The position numbers and the translations under genes are program-made. Shown in pieces: positions 63,774-64,000 of a stretch of DNA of 64,000 nucleotides. How positions within the stretch are numbered: position 1 is the first letter of the stretch; each line of letters begins with the position of its first letter. The DNA is from Aliiroseovarius sp. M344 (lineage in GTDB: Bacteria; Pseudomonadota; Alphaproteobacteria; Rhodobacterales; Rhodobacteraceae), in the NCBI RefSeq assembly GCF_025140835.1, contig NZ_CP081153.1:372001-436000 (forward strand), given 5' to 3'. The notes under the pieces are model-generated. The model did no database searches. It saw nothing but the letters and a program-made list of their open reading frames with translations, and was not told the origin of the DNA.

Positions 63774-64000
63774 ATGGGACAGAACCTAGTGAACAATACT
63801 GAAAGCGATGTGGTCGATGGTGGGCAGGAACCCCTGTCCCACGACCAATATGATCGCAGCAGTCTTAGCTATGCCAACTCTCTGAATAACCCGCTTCAGT
63901 CGTGGATAATCCGGGTCTTGGAATGGTTCACGGGCAAGATATCCATCTTGCGCATGGTCCGCCGCCTTGAAAAGCGTGGCGCGCCCAAAGGCCAAGCATT
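63774..64000 (+). CDS. lysophospholipid acyltransferase family, N-terminal part
   Basis: An open frame runs off the end of the window. From the ATG at 63774 it reads MGQNLVNNTESDVVDG, then SYANSLNNPLQSWIIRVLEWFTGKISILRMVRRLEKRGAP. This N-terminus matches my memory of an acyltransferase-like gene that follows ptsH in Rhodobacterales; the catalytic HxxxxD would come later, outside the window. A GTG at 63789 is an equally possible start. 75 codons are visible. Confidence 0.6.
   Translation, partial: MGQNLVNNTESDVVDGGQEPLSHDQYDRSSLSYANSLNNPLQSWIIRVLEWFTGKISILRMVRRLEKRGAPKGQA

Noticed and set aside
1..64000. CRISPR arrays, insertion sequences, prophage, tRNA or rRNA genes
   Set aside because: No regularly spaced repeats, transposase or phage genes, CCA-ended cloverleaf sequences or rRNA segments were recognised by eye. 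A tRNA scan would be needed to exclude a tRNA with certainty.

Overview
The window is GC-rich, densely coded chromosomal DNA from an alphaproteobacterium, almost certainly a Rhodobacteraceae (Roseobacter-type) member. Supporting signs are the gene order rsh-DUF2062-pdxJ-acpS-lepB-rnc-era-DUF1491-recO, the alphaproteobacterial block pckA / chvI-chvG-hprK-rapZ-EIIA-HPr, the oxygen-using style cobalamin genes cobN, cobO, cobH, cobL, cobI, cobJ and cobM, a small aa3-type cytochrome oxidase subunit IV, and several DUF families I associate with Rhodobacterales. I see no rRNA, tRNA, CRISPR array, insertion sequence or prophage. Coding is close to continuous, with many 4-base ATGA/GTGA/TTGA junctions between co-oriented genes. 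Only one stretch longer than 300 bases lacks a gene (58838-59198).

Layout. 1-6968: cobN with a coupled acetyltransferase, a small lipoprotein, a polytopic membrane protein with its own promoter and an ATTC-N8-GAAT operator, cobO and a YCII protein. 6989-15470: a thiamine-diphosphate enzyme, an FMN reductase, a FAD oxidoreductase facing mnmD (both halves of MnmC, separated), a DMT transporter, a soluble lytic transglycosylase, dapA and smpB. 15536-18800: a leftward fdhD-mobA-mobB/moeA operon for molybdenum cofactor and formate dehydrogenase maturation. 18845-27649: azlCD, two envelope or oxidase small genes, DUF6173, a beta-hydroxyacid dehydrogenase, an acyl-CoA dehydrogenase/metallo-hydrolase pair, Sua5, YqgE and a DsbD-N-like periplasmic protein. 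27883-34501: the main corrin-ring operon (DUF6732, His-tailed CbiX, CobH, CobL, CobI, CbiG-CobJ fusion, CobM). 34574-44042: photolyase, L,D-transpeptidase, PatB-like lyase, def / degenerate def-like / fmt, small membrane and outer-membrane proteins, rnhA, a methyltransferase, ispH and a NYN protein. 44144-53472: folK, rpoZ, then the rsh-to-recO block. 53469-57176: META lipoprotein, TetR regulator, acyl-CoA dehydrogenase and a TauE/SafE exporter. 57239-64000: pckA, the ChvI-ChvG two-component system, the HprK/RapZ/EIIA/HPr regulatory phosphotransfer set and the start of a lysophospholipid acyltransferase.

How the genes work together. CbiX inserts cobalt or acts on sirohydrochlorin-type substrates, CobI/CobJ/CobM/CobL/CobH build hydrogenobyrinate, CobN belongs to the late cobalt chelatase, and CobO adenosylates the product. 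CobG or CobZ, CobF, CobK, CobB, CobS and CobT are not in the window and must lie elsewhere or be replaced. The points I consider most worth follow-up are: the sulfide-repressor-like operator directly over the start of the single-cysteine membrane protein gene between cobN and cobO; a deformylase paralogue that has lost both a metal ligand and the catalytic Glu but is locked between def and fmt; the split, divergent MnmC; a hairpin that places the slt start codon in its loop; a foldable 5' leader on the corrin operon; and paired operator-like repeats before pckA and before the TetR gene.
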